NCBI RefSeq assembly: GCF_002734215.1
Contig: NZ_NSEB01000015.1
Span: 98,443 to 162,442, forward strand
Direction: 5' to 3'
DNA length: 64,000 nt
Source: Fredinandcohnia onubensis
GTDB taxonomy: Bacteria; Bacillota; Bacilli; Bacillales; Bacillaceae_L
A model generated the notes under the pieces. That model saw nothing but the letters and a program-made list of their open reading frames with translations. It made no database searches and had not been told where the DNA came from. Of this stretch, positions 45,209-53,876 are shown piece after piece (position 1 is the first letter of the stretch; the number at the start of each line of letters is the position of its first letter). The position numbers were made by a program, and so were the translations under genes.

Positions 45209-46015
45209 TTATTTTTCCAAAAGGTACATATACTGATTTTTCTTCTCGGGGTCCTTTACTAAATCTGTTACAACCCATCCGTGTTTTAAATAATGTGTAA
45301 ACACCTGTTTTGTTTTTTCTCTCCACAATAGGGCGGCATTGAAGTTCTTACTTTTAATCTCTTGAAAATTGCCGGGAACCGGTACTAATAAAGTATCGCT
45401 GTTTTCCTGTAAATTAATATCCCCGGGAACTAGAGAGCCATCTTCTAATTCCACATTTATTAGGAACGGTAACTTGCTTATTTCGTAGTTTTCACTTTCA
45501 CGCTCTACCTTTTTTACAGCCCATTCAACAACGAAACGATCTGTGGAAAGACCGTCGTTCATGCCATCCGTCATTTCTCCATATGCATTTTCGATATAAG
45601 CAGTACACGTTGCGCCTAATTTATGTAGGTTCAAATTACCATTCACTGTTTCAAGAGGATCATAGGTCCATGATATTAAATCATACCCCATCTTCTCGGC
45701 CAACTCCCGTTGTTCATGCTTTAGTTTTTCTCCGATACCTAACTTGCGAAAATCAGGGTGAATCCCTAAACTATGAGAAACGAGGTAGGACTTAATCCCG
45801 TCAAAACCTGGGAAACTATATTGAAAACCAATCAGTTGCTCCTCGTAGAAAGCACCTAAAATAAACCCACCATTCTTAATCGTTGCTGCAGTATGACTAA
45901 TAGGAACCGTATCCTCCGGACTCCAAACAGTCGATTCTAATTCATGAACCTGATGTAATTCTTCAATTGATTTTATGTTTTTAATTATTATGGAAGATAA
46001 AATTTCTTGTTGCAT
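45209..46015 (-). CDS. GNAT-family N-acyltransferase (likely D-amino acid succinyltransferase)
   Basis: A 268-aa GNAT protein: acetyl-CoA/acyl-CoA loop in GIHPDFRKLGIGEKLKHEQRE and the family's ISWTYDPLETVNGNLNLHKLG. ATG 46015 has AGGAGG six bases before. In Geobacillus kaustophilus a homologous GNAT makes N-succinyl-D-amino acids from succinyl-CoA for the linked racemase. This gene ends 22 bases before the racemase start. It follows the TRAP transporter genes on the same strand, with a terminator between. Its acyl donor and amino acid remain inferred. Confidence 0.8.
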   Translation of the reverse strand: MQQEILSSIIIKNIKSIEELHQVHELESTVWSPEDTVPISHTAATIKNGGFILGAFYEEQLIGFQYSFPGFDGIKSYLVSHSLGIHPDFRKLGIGEKLKHEQRELAEKMGYDLISWTYDPLETVNGNLNLHKLGATCTAYIENAYGEMTDGMNDGLSTDRFVVEWAVKKVERESENYEISKLPFLINVELEDGSLVPGDINLQENSDTLLVPVPGNFQEIKSKNFNAALLWREKTKQVFTHYLKHGWVVTDLVKDPEKKNQYMYLLEK

Positions 46016-46106
46016 TAGTTGCCTCCTGTTGTTGGTACTCAAATATATAACTTAATACTAATTATTATAAGTATTATTGACTGTATTATCGAATTTTTAA
46101 AATGAA

Positions 46107-46140
46107 AAAAGAGCTTGCCTCCAATTGGATGCAAGCTCTA
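46107..46140 (-). terminator. Terminator after the TRAP permease genes
   Basis: AGAGCTTGC pairs with GCAAGCTCT; on the minus strand it ends in TTTTTC. It separates the TRAP genes from the GNAT/racemase genes. Confidence 0.75.
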
Positions 46141-46143
46141 TTA

Positions 46144-47412
46144 TTATTTATCCAAGAAGAACAAACTCAATTCTGGTACGAAACTAATTATGATGATGTC
46201 GACAATTAGTATAATCAGGAAAGGGATAATTGCCCGAACGATTTTCTCTAATCGTAGGTTTGCGATATTGGATGCTACGAATAGGTTAATACCAACTGGT
46301 GGTGTAATGAAACCAATCGCAAGGTTTACAACCATGATGATCCCGAAGTGAACGGGGTCAATGCCAACAGCTGTAGTAACCGGAAGCAAGATTGGTGCCA
46401 TGATGATAATCGCAGCAGATGTTTCCAAGAATGTACCTACAATTAACAGGATTACGTTAATAATAATTAAAACAATAATTGGATTATCTGAGATTGCGAG
46501 TAGCGCATTTGTAATTGACAGTGGGATTTGTTCCCTTGTTAAAATAAATCCAAAGATCGATGCACACGAAATGATAAACATAATAACCGCCGATGTAACA
46601 GCTGATTGAATAAAAACCTCAGGAAGGTCCTTCCACTTAATTTCCTTGTAGATAAACAGACCAACAATTAATCCATAAACAACAGCGACAACGGAGGCTT
46701 CGGTTGGAGTAAACACTCCACCATAAATACCGCCAAGAATGATAACCGGCATCAAAATCGCAAGAATGGCTCTGTTAAAGGATGTGAAAATCTCTTTACC
46801 TGAACTTTTTTCTTCTTTACCGTACCCGCGTTTTCTAGAAATAAAGTACGCAACTAGAATTAAAGAAATACCAACAAAAATACCAGGCAAGATTCCAGCG
46901 ATGAATAAATCACTGATTGATGCCCCAGCGATAACACCAAATAAGATCATTGGTACGCTTGGAGGAATCATAACACCGATTGTTCCACCTGCTGCTTGAA
47001 TCGCAGTAGAGAAGCTTTTATCATAGCCTTTTTGAACCATTGCTGGAATCATAATAGCTCCAACTGCTGCTGTTGTTGCCGCACCAGATCCTGAAATAGC
47101 AGCGAAGAACATACATGTTACAACGGAAACCATTGCTAAGCCACCATGCATTCTTCCAACGATCGTCATTGCAAAATCTACGAGTCTTTTAGAAATTCCC
47201 CCAACCTCCATTAATTTACCTGCAAGGATGAAGAAGGGAACTGCCATCAATGTAAACGAGTCTGTTGATGTAAACATTTTTTGAACAACAACCATTAATG
47301 GAACATTATCTTGAACCATAAGCACAATCATAGAAGCGAGTCCCAGAGCAACTGCGATTGGTACATTAATGAAGAAAAGGACGATTAATATCCCAAATAA
47401 TAACCAAGCCAT
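46144..47412 (-). CDS. dctM: TRAP transporter large permease (DctM)
   Basis: A 422-aa membrane subunit with about 12 helices and the DctM motifs IPFFILAGKLMEVGGISKRLVDF, GGTIGVMIPPSVPMILFGVIAGAS and GLMT-like VVNLAIGFITPPVGINLFVA. It forms the ion-coupled path of a TRAP carboxylate importer. Start ATG 47412 overlaps the dctQ stop (TAATG) and has AAAGGAGG before it; the ATG at 47436 is inside dctQ. Confidence 0.93.
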   Translation of the reverse strand: MAWLLFGILIVLFFINVPIAVALGLASMIVLMVQDNVPLMVVVQKMFTSTDSFTLMAVPFFILAGKLMEVGGISKRLVDFAMTIVGRMHGGLAMVSVVTCMFFAAISGSGAATTAAVGAIMIPAMVQKGYDKSFSTAIQAAGGTIGVMIPPSVPMILFGVIAGASISDLFIAGILPGIFVGISLILVAYFISRKRGYGKEEKSSGKEIFTSFNRAILAILMPVIILGGIYGGVFTPTEASVVAVVYGLIVGLFIYKEIKWKDLPEVFIQSAVTSAVIMFIISCASIFGFILTREQIPLSITNALLAISDNPIIVLIIINVILLIVGTFLETSAAIIIMAPILLPVTTAVGIDPVHFGIIMVVNLAIGFITPPVGINLFVASNIANLRLEKIVRAIIPFLIILIVDIIIISFVPELSLFFLDK

Positions 47413-47888
47413 TAGTTCTTCGCCTCCTTTTTCCATTCAGTAATTACGACATAAAGTAGATTGATAATAAAAAGAACACTTGATATCGGAATTACTGTAT
47501 AGATATATCCCATAGGTATTTGAAGAACCGGAGACTTCTGAATCATGCTTCGGCCGATAAAGTCGAAACTGTGGACGATAATCTGCCAAAAGAAAAAGAT
47601 AACAAGAATCGAAATAACTACATTTAGCACTTTTTTTACAGTTGGTCCGAAGGCGTCATAGAGAATTTCAACCCCAGGATGTGCTTTTACACTCATTCCA
47701 TAACCTGCTCCCAGGAACGTCGTCCACACGAGTAAGTAACGCCCTAATTCCTCTGTCCATGCCAAGGGCTGTTCAAGAACGAAACGGAAGAGCACTTGTA
47801 AAAAGACAACGACTACCAATAAAAAAAATAGGATGATCAGTATCCATTTAAAAAATCCGTTTATAAAATCTACTATCTTTTTAATCAC
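47412..47888 (-). CDS. dctQ: TRAP transporter small permease (DctQ)
   Basis: A 158-aa protein with four helices and the DctQ signature LGRYLLVWTTFLGAGYGMSVKAHPGVE. It pairs with DctM (overlap TAATG). Separated from the binding-protein gene by a 200-base gap full of hairpins. Confidence 0.9.
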   Translation of the reverse strand: MIKKIVDFINGFFKWILIILFFLLVVVVFLQVLFRFVLEQPLAWTEELGRYLLVWTTFLGAGYGMSVKAHPGVEILYDAFGPTVKKVLNVVISILVIFFFWQIIVHSFDFIGRSMIQKSPVLQIPMGYIYTVIPISSVLFIINLLYVVITEWKKEAKN

Positions 47889-47913
47889 CTGTATTTCCCC
47901 TTATTATCTAATC

Positions 47914-48086
47914 AAATACGCCTTGGCGTATTTGCGCCCAGATTTTATTCGAGCAGGCTCGAATAGCTTCCTTTGAAAATCTGTGGCATCCGCCGGAGGC
48001 TTTTAACTTTATTCAGTCGGGGTTCAAACCCCGCCTGAATAAAGTTAAAAACTTGGATTGTGCTAGGCACTCACCAAGTTTTTTTA
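47914..48086 (-). terminator. Cluster of hairpins between dctP and dctQM
   Basis: Three strong inverted repeats: AAATACGCC/GGCGTATTT (47914-47933); a stem of about 18 bp, AACTTTATTCAG-CGGGGT with ACCCCG-CTGAATAAAGTT (48005-48046); and AACTTGG/CCAAGTT with flanking A/T runs (48050-48086), a bidirectional terminator directly after dctP. They would stop most transcripts after the binding-protein gene and stabilise its 3' end. Confidence 0.75.
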
Positions 48087-48092
48087 TTTAGA

Positions 48093-49130
48093 TTAATTTC
48101 CGTTTAAGATTGCTTTGATGTTTTCTTTACCAAAGTCTTTTTCGTACTTTTCATATACAGACTGAATTGCGTCACGGAATGGTTGTACATCAACATCTTC
48201 GATAACTTCCATACCCGCATCTTTTACTACCTGTAAAGAATCAGTATCAGCTTTTGTGCTAAGTTCACGAACTTTATCACCCGCGATTTTTGCTTCTTCC
48301 TTAAGAATATCTTGGTAATCCGTTGGAAGTGTATCAAAAACAGATTTACTGAACAATACAACTGCAGGTGAGTAAATATGTCCTGTTAATGTCATGTATG
48401 TTTGGTTAGCATCATAAAGCTTGTACGTATCTGCAATGATTAATGGATTTTCTTGTGCATCAACAACGCCTTGTTGTAGAGCCGTTAAAGCTTCGTTCCA
48501 TGCCATTGGTGTTGGTTGAGCGCCAAGAGCATTGAACGCATCTAAGTGAATTTGGTTTTCTTGTGTACGGATCTTTAATCCCTTTAAGTCTTCAGGCTTT
48601 GTGATTGGGTGTTTGCTATTTGTGATGTGGCGGAAACCATTTTCAGCCCAAGCAAGACCCACAAGGCCAACATCTTCCATACCAGCTAATAGATCTTGAC
48701 CAACTTGTCCATCAAGTACGCTGTATGCATGTTCTCTAGATTCAAATAAGAATGGTAAATCAACGATTCCAATTTGTGGATAGAAGTTTGCAATTGGAGC
48801 TGTTGATGAAATTGACATATCAGCAGTTCCGAGTGTAAGTGCTTCTGTTAGTTCTCTCTCTGCACCTAATTGGTTAAGTGGAAAAATTTCGATTGTAACT
48901 TTTCCATCAGTACGTTCTTTCACATTTTCAGCTAAATCAAGTAATGCAAGATGATAAGGATGTTCTTCTGTTTGAGAATGTCCTGCTTTAATTGTGTATG
49001 TTTTTCCTTCGTCTTTAGCGCCATCAGATGTTGATTCGCCTTTGCTACTGGATTCATTACCTCCACATGCTGCTAAAACTAAAGCAAACACGAGGAAGAG
49101 TACCATCCAGGAAAGTTTTCTTCCTTTCAT
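48093..49130 (-). CDS. dctP: TRAP transporter substrate-binding lipoprotein (DctP)
   Basis: A 345-aa lipoprotein: signal peptide ending in VLAACGGNESS (lipobox LAAC). The DctP signatures are TIKAGHSQTEEHPYHLALLDLAENV, the carboxylate-binding Arg in LKGLKIRTQENQIHLD and ALQQGVVDAQENP. It captures an organic acid or acyl amino acid for DctQM. Ribosome site GGAAAG. A cre-like sequence (TGAAAGCGTT) lies about 100 bases upstream but does not fit fully. Confidence 0.93.
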   Translation of the reverse strand: MKGRKLSWMVLFLVFALVLAACGGNESSSKGESTSDGAKDEGKTYTIKAGHSQTEEHPYHLALLDLAENVKERTDGKVTIEIFPLNQLGAERELTEALTLGTADMSISSTAPIANFYPQIGIVDLPFLFESREHAYSVLDGQVGQDLLAGMEDVGLVGLAWAENGFRHITNSKHPITKPEDLKGLKIRTQENQIHLDAFNALGAQPTPMAWNEALTALQQGVVDAQENPLIIADTYKLYDANQTYMTLTGHIYSPAVVLFSKSVFDTLPTDYQDILKEEAKIAGDKVRELSTKADTDSLQVVKDAGMEVIEDVDVQPFRDAIQSVYEKYEKDFGKENIKAILNGN

Positions 49131-49508
49131 GATAAAGCCCCCTATTTTCAGAAAATTTTATACGATATTGAACATTATAACATCTTTTTAACATTTTTCT
49201 ACAATATTTTGTGTTTTTTGATAATTTTTTTAATGAAAGCGTTAAAGGTCGACAGAATTTCTACATTTTTTTAAAACAAAATAGCTTCCAAGAATTTCAA
49301 TATCTTCAATAATAGTAAATACTTCTACAACCTTTTCAATGTGTAATTATGTCTGTATAACCTATCCATTGATTTAGATGATTAGTGTATATGTGAGTTC
49401 ATATAATTATAGGACTAAAATACTGAATTTATCGAAATTTTAAATTGAGATATTATACTTGTATATCTTTTCCAATGTTTGATTAGGGATAAGACGGAAT
49501 GTAGGTGG
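49131..49508. other. A/T-rich upstream region of dctP
   Basis: No gene. Very A/T-rich; a promoter for dctP must lie here on the minus strand but I cannot point to one with confidence. Confidence 0.5.
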
Positions 49509-49735
49509 GATTGGTTGGTTGGGGTATGAAGACCCGGACGGGAAGGAGGCGGCAAAAAAAGTCCTTCAAGCGGTCGATGAAGTCCTGAGCGAGGAGGAGG
49601 GTGCAAGCTAAAGTCGTTCATCCGGTCTATGAAGGCCCGAGCGTGGAGGAAGAAGCAAGCTAAAGTCCTTCAACCGGTCTATGAAGACCCAACCGCAACG
49701 AGAGAATCAGTCTAAAGGTTTTCATCCCAAAAGCA
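49509..49735. repeat. 52-bp-period hairpin repeats, locus 1
   Basis: Starts of the motif GTC(C/G)TTCA fall at 49561, 49613 and 49665, and the matching ATGAAG at 49526, 49577, 49629 and 49681: a period of 52 (once 51). Each unit carries CTTCA-N8-ATGAAG and the linker CCGAGCG(T/A)GGAGGA. The same period recurs at 63.3-64.0 kb. Confidence 0.85.
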
Positions 49736-49740
49736 CAACA

Positions 49741-49768
49741 AAAAAAGGAATCGTCACCGACGATTCCC
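49741..49768 (-). terminator. Terminator of the PQQ dehydrogenase gene
   Basis: GGAATCGTC pairs with GACGATTCC; T-run on the minus strand. Confidence 0.8.
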
Positions 49769-49775
49769 TTTCCTG

Positions 49776-51992
49776 TTATTTACCAAGGCTTTGTAGATAT
49801 TCAACTAATGCATCAATTTGATTATCGTCCAAGGTGTCCTTAAATGGAGGCATTCCAGCGCTACCATTTTTAATTTGGTTAATCAAAGCTTCTCTATCTT
49901 GGAGCATTTCACTCTTCTGTAAGTTTGGTCCATTGTGACCACCTTCACCGTTGTCACCGTGACATGCCAAGCAGTTGTTTTTGTAAATGTCTGCGCCTTC
50001 ATGTGCAGTTGATTTATCACTTTCTTCTGCATCTTGCTTCTTATCGGTAGCAGCAGGGTCATTTGCTGTTGGTGAAACGTTGATTTTATCTTCAGGTATA
50101 TCTTCTAGGGATGCATATGCACCTTCTAGTGAGAAGGTGTAGATTTTATCACCATGTGTTGTTCCTGCAAGTGAGTTACCTGCAGCAAAGATTGTAATAT
50201 ATTGCTTACCATCAATTTCATATGTGATAGGAGGTGCGTTTGCGCCAGCATCCATTTTAAATTCCCATAATTCGTTCCCATTTGTTGCGTCGAATGCGAT
50301 TATTCTTCCATCGTTATGACCAGCAAACAAGAGATCACCTTTTGTAGTCAATAGGCCACTATAGGCAATCGTATCCCAATGTTTCTGCCAAACGATTTTA
50401 TTCGTTTTAATATCCATTGCAGTTACAACACCACGGCCAGGGGCCCCGTTTACTGGCTGCCATACACTTCCAAGCCAAACTTCCCCTTCTTTGTAATTGT
50501 TCGCTTCATCACCTTCACGATGTGAGTATGAGAAATACGTATCATTTGCTAATAAATAGAAAAGCTCAGTATTTGGGTTGTAAGCTGATGGTGGCCAGTT
50601 TGCTCCACCTTGTGGTGACGGTTTTAATGTAACAAACTCATCCCAGAACGGTGTGAAAATTGGACCGATTTTACCTTTCCAATCGCTAGGGAAATCCTTT
50701 TTAACATCTTCTTCTGTAACTCCCTGTGGAATAAAATTATCTCCAACCGGGAACGGCTGAGTTGCCGCTGTTTTTTGTCTTTCATCCTGTGGTACTGGTT
50801 TTTCTTCAATTCCGACAAGTGGTTCACCGTTAGTTCGGTCCAATATGTAGAGCCAGCCAGTTTTTCCGGCTTGTGCAATACCTTTTCTCATCTTGCCTTT
50901 CATTTCTACATCAAATAATACGACAGGGTTTGGTGCATCGTAATCCCAAATATCATGATGTACTTCCTGGAAATGCCATTTGTATTCACCGGATTTTGCA
51001 TCAAGCGCGAGTACGGAATCGGCAAATAAATTGTCACCTTCACGAGTGCTTCCGTCAAGGTCAGCTGATGGATTACCAGTTGAGAGATAGAGAAGTCCTA
51101 ACTCTGGGTCAATTGCAGGGGTTTGCCATACAGCTGCTCCGCCTCTTTTCCAAGCATCAGTGTCTTGTGGCCATGTATCATGTCCGACCTCATCTGGTCC
51201 AGGAACTGTATGGGTTTTCCAAACTTCTTTACCCTTATCAGCATCAAATGCAGCAACGAAACCACGGATTCCATATTCACCTCCAGCAACCCCTGTATAT
51301 ACCAAGCCATCAAAATAAAGAGGGGCACTAGTGATGTTATATCCTTTTTCCCAATCCTCAACTTTCGTTTCCCAAACAAGTTCGCCAGTTTTTTGATCTA
51401 AAGCAACTAGCCTTGCATCTAAAAGTCCAACAAAGACTTTTCCATCTCCTAATCCAACACCACGACTTGTCCATCCACAGCAGACCGTATCTAAGTTCGC
51501 TGCTAATTCAGGGCGGTATTCCCAAATTAATTCACCAGTTCTTGCATCAATTGCTTGAACGTCGTCAGCACCGGTAATGGTGAACATAACCCCGTCATAG
51601 ACAATTGGAGTTGCTTCTCCTGAATATTTAAATTCATAACCTGAGCCGAGACTTGTGACCCATTCAGCTTTTAAGCCTTTTATATTGGATTTGTTGATTT
51701 TGTCTAGTGGAGAGTACCTGCCATTGAAGATATTCCCACCATGTGTAATCCAATCTCCTGTTGGTGCGGCCGTCAAATCCTCTGCTGAGAATTTTGGCGC
51801 AGTTTTTCCAGGGTAATCCTTGTGTTGTACTGAAAAATGCTTATCTTTGTCTACTTTCCGATTTTCTTTTTCTTGGTTTTCGACTCCTTGTTCAGCTTGT
51901 TCTTCTTCGCCGATATTATTTGAAATCATGACACCAGCTCCGATGGCAATTACAACAAGTAGAACAATAAAAATCCATCCATACCTTTTCAT
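49776..51992 (-). CDS. PQQ-dependent alcohol dehydrogenase with cytochrome c domain
   Basis: A 738-aa exported quinohemoprotein. Membrane anchor (about residues 5-25, WIFIVLLVVIAIGAGV), linker, then an eight-bladed PQQ propeller of the methanol/ethanol-dehydrogenase type: adjacent Cys pair in TVCCGWTSRGVG, GGAAVWQTPAIDPELGLLYL, and the catalytic Asp in HHDIWDYDAPNP. The C-terminal cytochrome c domain has the heme site CLACH and the Met ligand in GMPPFKD. ATG 51992 was chosen because KRYGWIF begins a clean signal anchor and AAAGGGG lies nine bases before it; a longer frame adds 63 unrelated residues. No pqq synthesis genes are in the window. Confidence 0.9.
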   Translation of the reverse strand: MKRYGWIFIVLLVVIAIGAGVMISNNIGEEEQAEQGVENQEKENRKVDKDKHFSVQHKDYPGKTAPKFSAEDLTAAPTGDWITHGGNIFNGRYSPLDKINKSNIKGLKAEWVTSLGSGYEFKYSGEATPIVYDGVMFTITGADDVQAIDARTGELIWEYRPELAANLDTVCCGWTSRGVGLGDGKVFVGLLDARLVALDQKTGELVWETKVEDWEKGYNITSAPLYFDGLVYTGVAGGEYGIRGFVAAFDADKGKEVWKTHTVPGPDEVGHDTWPQDTDAWKRGGAAVWQTPAIDPELGLLYLSTGNPSADLDGSTREGDNLFADSVLALDAKSGEYKWHFQEVHHDIWDYDAPNPVVLFDVEMKGKMRKGIAQAGKTGWLYILDRTNGEPLVGIEEKPVPQDERQKTAATQPFPVGDNFIPQGVTEEDVKKDFPSDWKGKIGPIFTPFWDEFVTLKPSPQGGANWPPSAYNPNTELFYLLANDTYFSYSHREGDEANNYKEGEVWLGSVWQPVNGAPGRGVVTAMDIKTNKIVWQKHWDTIAYSGLLTTKGDLLFAGHNDGRIIAFDATNGNELWEFKMDAGANAPPITYEIDGKQYITIFAAGNSLAGTTHGDKIYTFSLEGAYASLEDIPEDKINVSPTANDPAATDKKQDAEESDKSTAHEGADIYKNNCLACHGDNGEGGHNGPNLQKSEMLQDREALINQIKNGSAGMPPFKDTLDDNQIDALVEYLQSLGK

Positions 51993-52234
51993 CTCGAAAA
52001 ACCCCTTTCCATTGTGATAATGGTGATAATTGCTAATAAGATTTTTTATAATTTGCCCTGCATCAAAAAAAATAATCCAATTTATTAGCTGAAAAGTAGA
52101 GAGATTTTTGAAGTGCAGGTTATTATTCGAAAATAATAGGGTGGATTTTTCACAAAAATTTGTAAGCATGATTCTTGTCATGTTACTTAATGTATGTTAG
52201 TTTTAAGTTATGTAACATTAGCAGGGGGATATCG

Positions 52235-52798
52235 ATGGAATTTGTCGATCCAATTAAGGACTTAAATAAAATTAATGAAATTAAGGAAGTGCTTAAAAAG
52301 CAATCCCAACGAGACTTATTATTTTTTGTATTTGGGATTAACACAGGATTAAAGGTTAGTGATTTACTTTCATTACGTGTTGAAGACGTATGGAATGAAT
52401 CTGGAATGAAGGATTTCCTCTATATAAATGACATAACAAGTGGGGAAGTAAAAGCATTCTATTTGAATAATGTGATAAAAAATGAACTGACTGAGTATTT
52501 ACGCTCACAAGAACATAAAGGCAGTGATTTTTTATTTAAATCAAAGAAGGATAATCTACCAATTTCTAGACAGCAGGCATACCGGATTATTAATCATGCT
52601 GCTAAAGAGGTGGGGGTTTCTGGGAAGATTGGAACGCATACTCTTCGGAAAACATTTGGCTATCATGCCTACCTAAAAGGAATTGCGATTTCGATATTAA
52701 TGGATATCTACAACCATCATTCACCTTCTGAAACATTCAAATATATCGGAATCAATAATGAAGAGAAGCAATTAGTGAAAGTGGACGTAAACCTATAA
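52235..52798 (+). CDS. Minimal tyrosine recombinase, copy B, catalytic Arg replaced by Lys
   Basis: Paralogue of the gene at 6872, the same 187-aa length and no gaps between the two. His135, Arg138 (THTLRKTFGYH), His161 and Tyr170 (FKYIGI) are retained, but the first catalytic Arg is Lys40 (NTGLKVSDLL, codon AAG instead of AGG). That residue is almost invariant in active enzymes, so activity is doubtful. ATG 52235 follows GCAGGGGG. The gene sits between the divergent PQQ dehydrogenase and a convergent Usp gene, and its upstream region has no attachment site that I recognise. Confidence 0.85.
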   Translation: MEFVDPIKDLNKINEIKEVLKKQSQRDLLFFVFGINTGLKVSDLLSLRVEDVWNESGMKDFLYINDITSGEVKAFYLNNVIKNELTEYLRSQEHKGSDFLFKSKKDNLPISRQQAYRIINHAAKEVGVSGKIGTHTLRKTFGYHAYLKGIAISILMDIYNHHSPSETFKYIGINNEEKQLVKVDVNL

Positions 52799-52811
52799 GT
52801 CTTATCACAAC

Positions 52812-52836
52812 AAAAAAACTCCGCTTAATAGCGGAG
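52812..52836 (-). terminator. Terminator of the Usp gene
   Basis: CTCCGCT pairs with AGCGGAG; on the minus strand it ends in seven T. Confidence 0.85.
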
Positions 52837-52837
52837 G

Positions 52838-53530
52838 TCATAAAAAGTCATCATCTTCGTCTAAGTTTGTGTTCATTTCTACATTTGTAAAATCGGAAAC
52901 GATATCCTCTTTCACTTGGACCTGTAATGTCTTCTGGTCTTTCATGAATTTAAAAATTCCATTATTAAAGTCTGTGCCGAATTCTTTAAAGAAGATACCT
53001 TCAAAAAGGACATCTTTTGTATGTTTAAAGATGAGTCGATAAACGTTACCTTCTTGGACTAGATATGCGCGAACACCTTTGTCGAAATGGCCTTCAGTGT
53101 TTTTAAGGTAACGGGCAACAGATATGATATGAAGATCTACAAAAGGAATTTCTCTTAACAATGAATTTATAATTGAACCTTTTGCGATTTGTTCCCAACG
53201 ACTTTGTGCGGTTTGGCCAAGAATTATTTGGGTAACATTTTTCTCTCTTGCAACATCTGCGATTACTTTTGAAATGGGTCTTTTTTCATTGTCCTTGATA
53301 ATAAACGCATCCGCACTATGTTGGTCAGCTAACTCTTTCCATCTTTCAATATAGCTAACCTTTTCAGGGTCGAGATCATCAAAAGGCTTTGGATCAACAG
53401 TTAAAATATAAAGTGGACAATCTAGCATATTTGCAATCTTGCAACCACGTTGGATGAGACGTTCACCATTTGGGCCATAATATACACAGACAAGAATGCT
53501 CTCGTCCATTCGCTCTTTTATTAATTTCAT
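52838..53530 (-). CDS. Universal stress protein, KdpD-Usp-like
   Basis: A 230-aa protein whose first 150 residues form a Usp fold like the Usp domain of the K+ sensor KdpD: ILVCVYYGPNGERLIQRG, the ATP-site IILGQTAQSRW and GSIINSLLREIPFVDLHII. The C-terminal 80 residues are unlike Usp and end in an acidic tail (NLDEDDDFL). Start ATG 53530 has GAGGTGAG before it. It is divergent from the mrp Na+/H+ antiporter operon, which fits a role in ion or turgor sensing, but no histidine-kinase part is present. Confidence 0.8.
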   Translation of the reverse strand: MKLIKERMDESILVCVYYGPNGERLIQRGCKIANMLDCPLYILTVDPKPFDDLDPEKVSYIERWKELADQHSADAFIIKDNEKRPISKVIADVAREKNVTQIILGQTAQSRWEQIAKGSIINSLLREIPFVDLHIISVARYLKNTEGHFDKGVRAYLVQEGNVYRLIFKHTKDVLFEGIFFKEFGTDFNNGIFKFMKDQKTLQVQVKEDIVSDFTNVEMNTNLDEDDDFL

Positions 53531-53876
53531 TATTACTCACCTCGAAGTTGATGTGAAATCATTGGCCTAGCCAACTTCCGTTTCATAAATAACAAGTAAA
53601 TTAGGAACTACTAAAGGATAAACCCTTTATTTAGCTGGGCTTACATTTATCACACCACCTATTAAAATTCACTTAGCTAGTTAGATCTGATTTTTTTAGC
53701 AAATTGAGGCAACCGCTAAGCCATATTTCAGTAGGAATTTAAACAGCTACTGATTACAAAAATTATTAAAAAATGTTCTTTAATTTATAAACTATGTATG
53801 ACTATATCGCATGCTACAAAATGAGTCAATCTATTCGGCTATTTTGTAAAAATCATCCACTAAGGAGGCGATTCCA
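53531..53876. other. Intergenic region between Usp and mrpA
   Basis: No gene or recognisable riboswitch. The promoters of both divergent genes must lie here. GGAGG (53862-53866) is the mrpA ribosome site. Confidence 0.5.

Noticed and set aside
49234..49247. cre (CcpA) site upstream of dctP
   Set aside because: TGAAAGCGTTAAAG matches only the left ten positions of the consensus; the final CA is missing.
49415..49621. Minus-strand reading frame of 68 codons rich in Pro/Leu
   Set aside because: It is read across the 52-bp repeats and has no ribosome site.
50873..51331. Plus-strand frame of 152 codons opposite the PQQ dehydrogenase
   Set aside because: His/Gln-rich antisense translation of the propeller repeats; no start signals.
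53531..53876. c-di-AMP (ydaO) or K+-related riboswitch ahead of mrpA
   Set aside because: Looked for the conserved ydaO core and for a terminator stem; neither is there.
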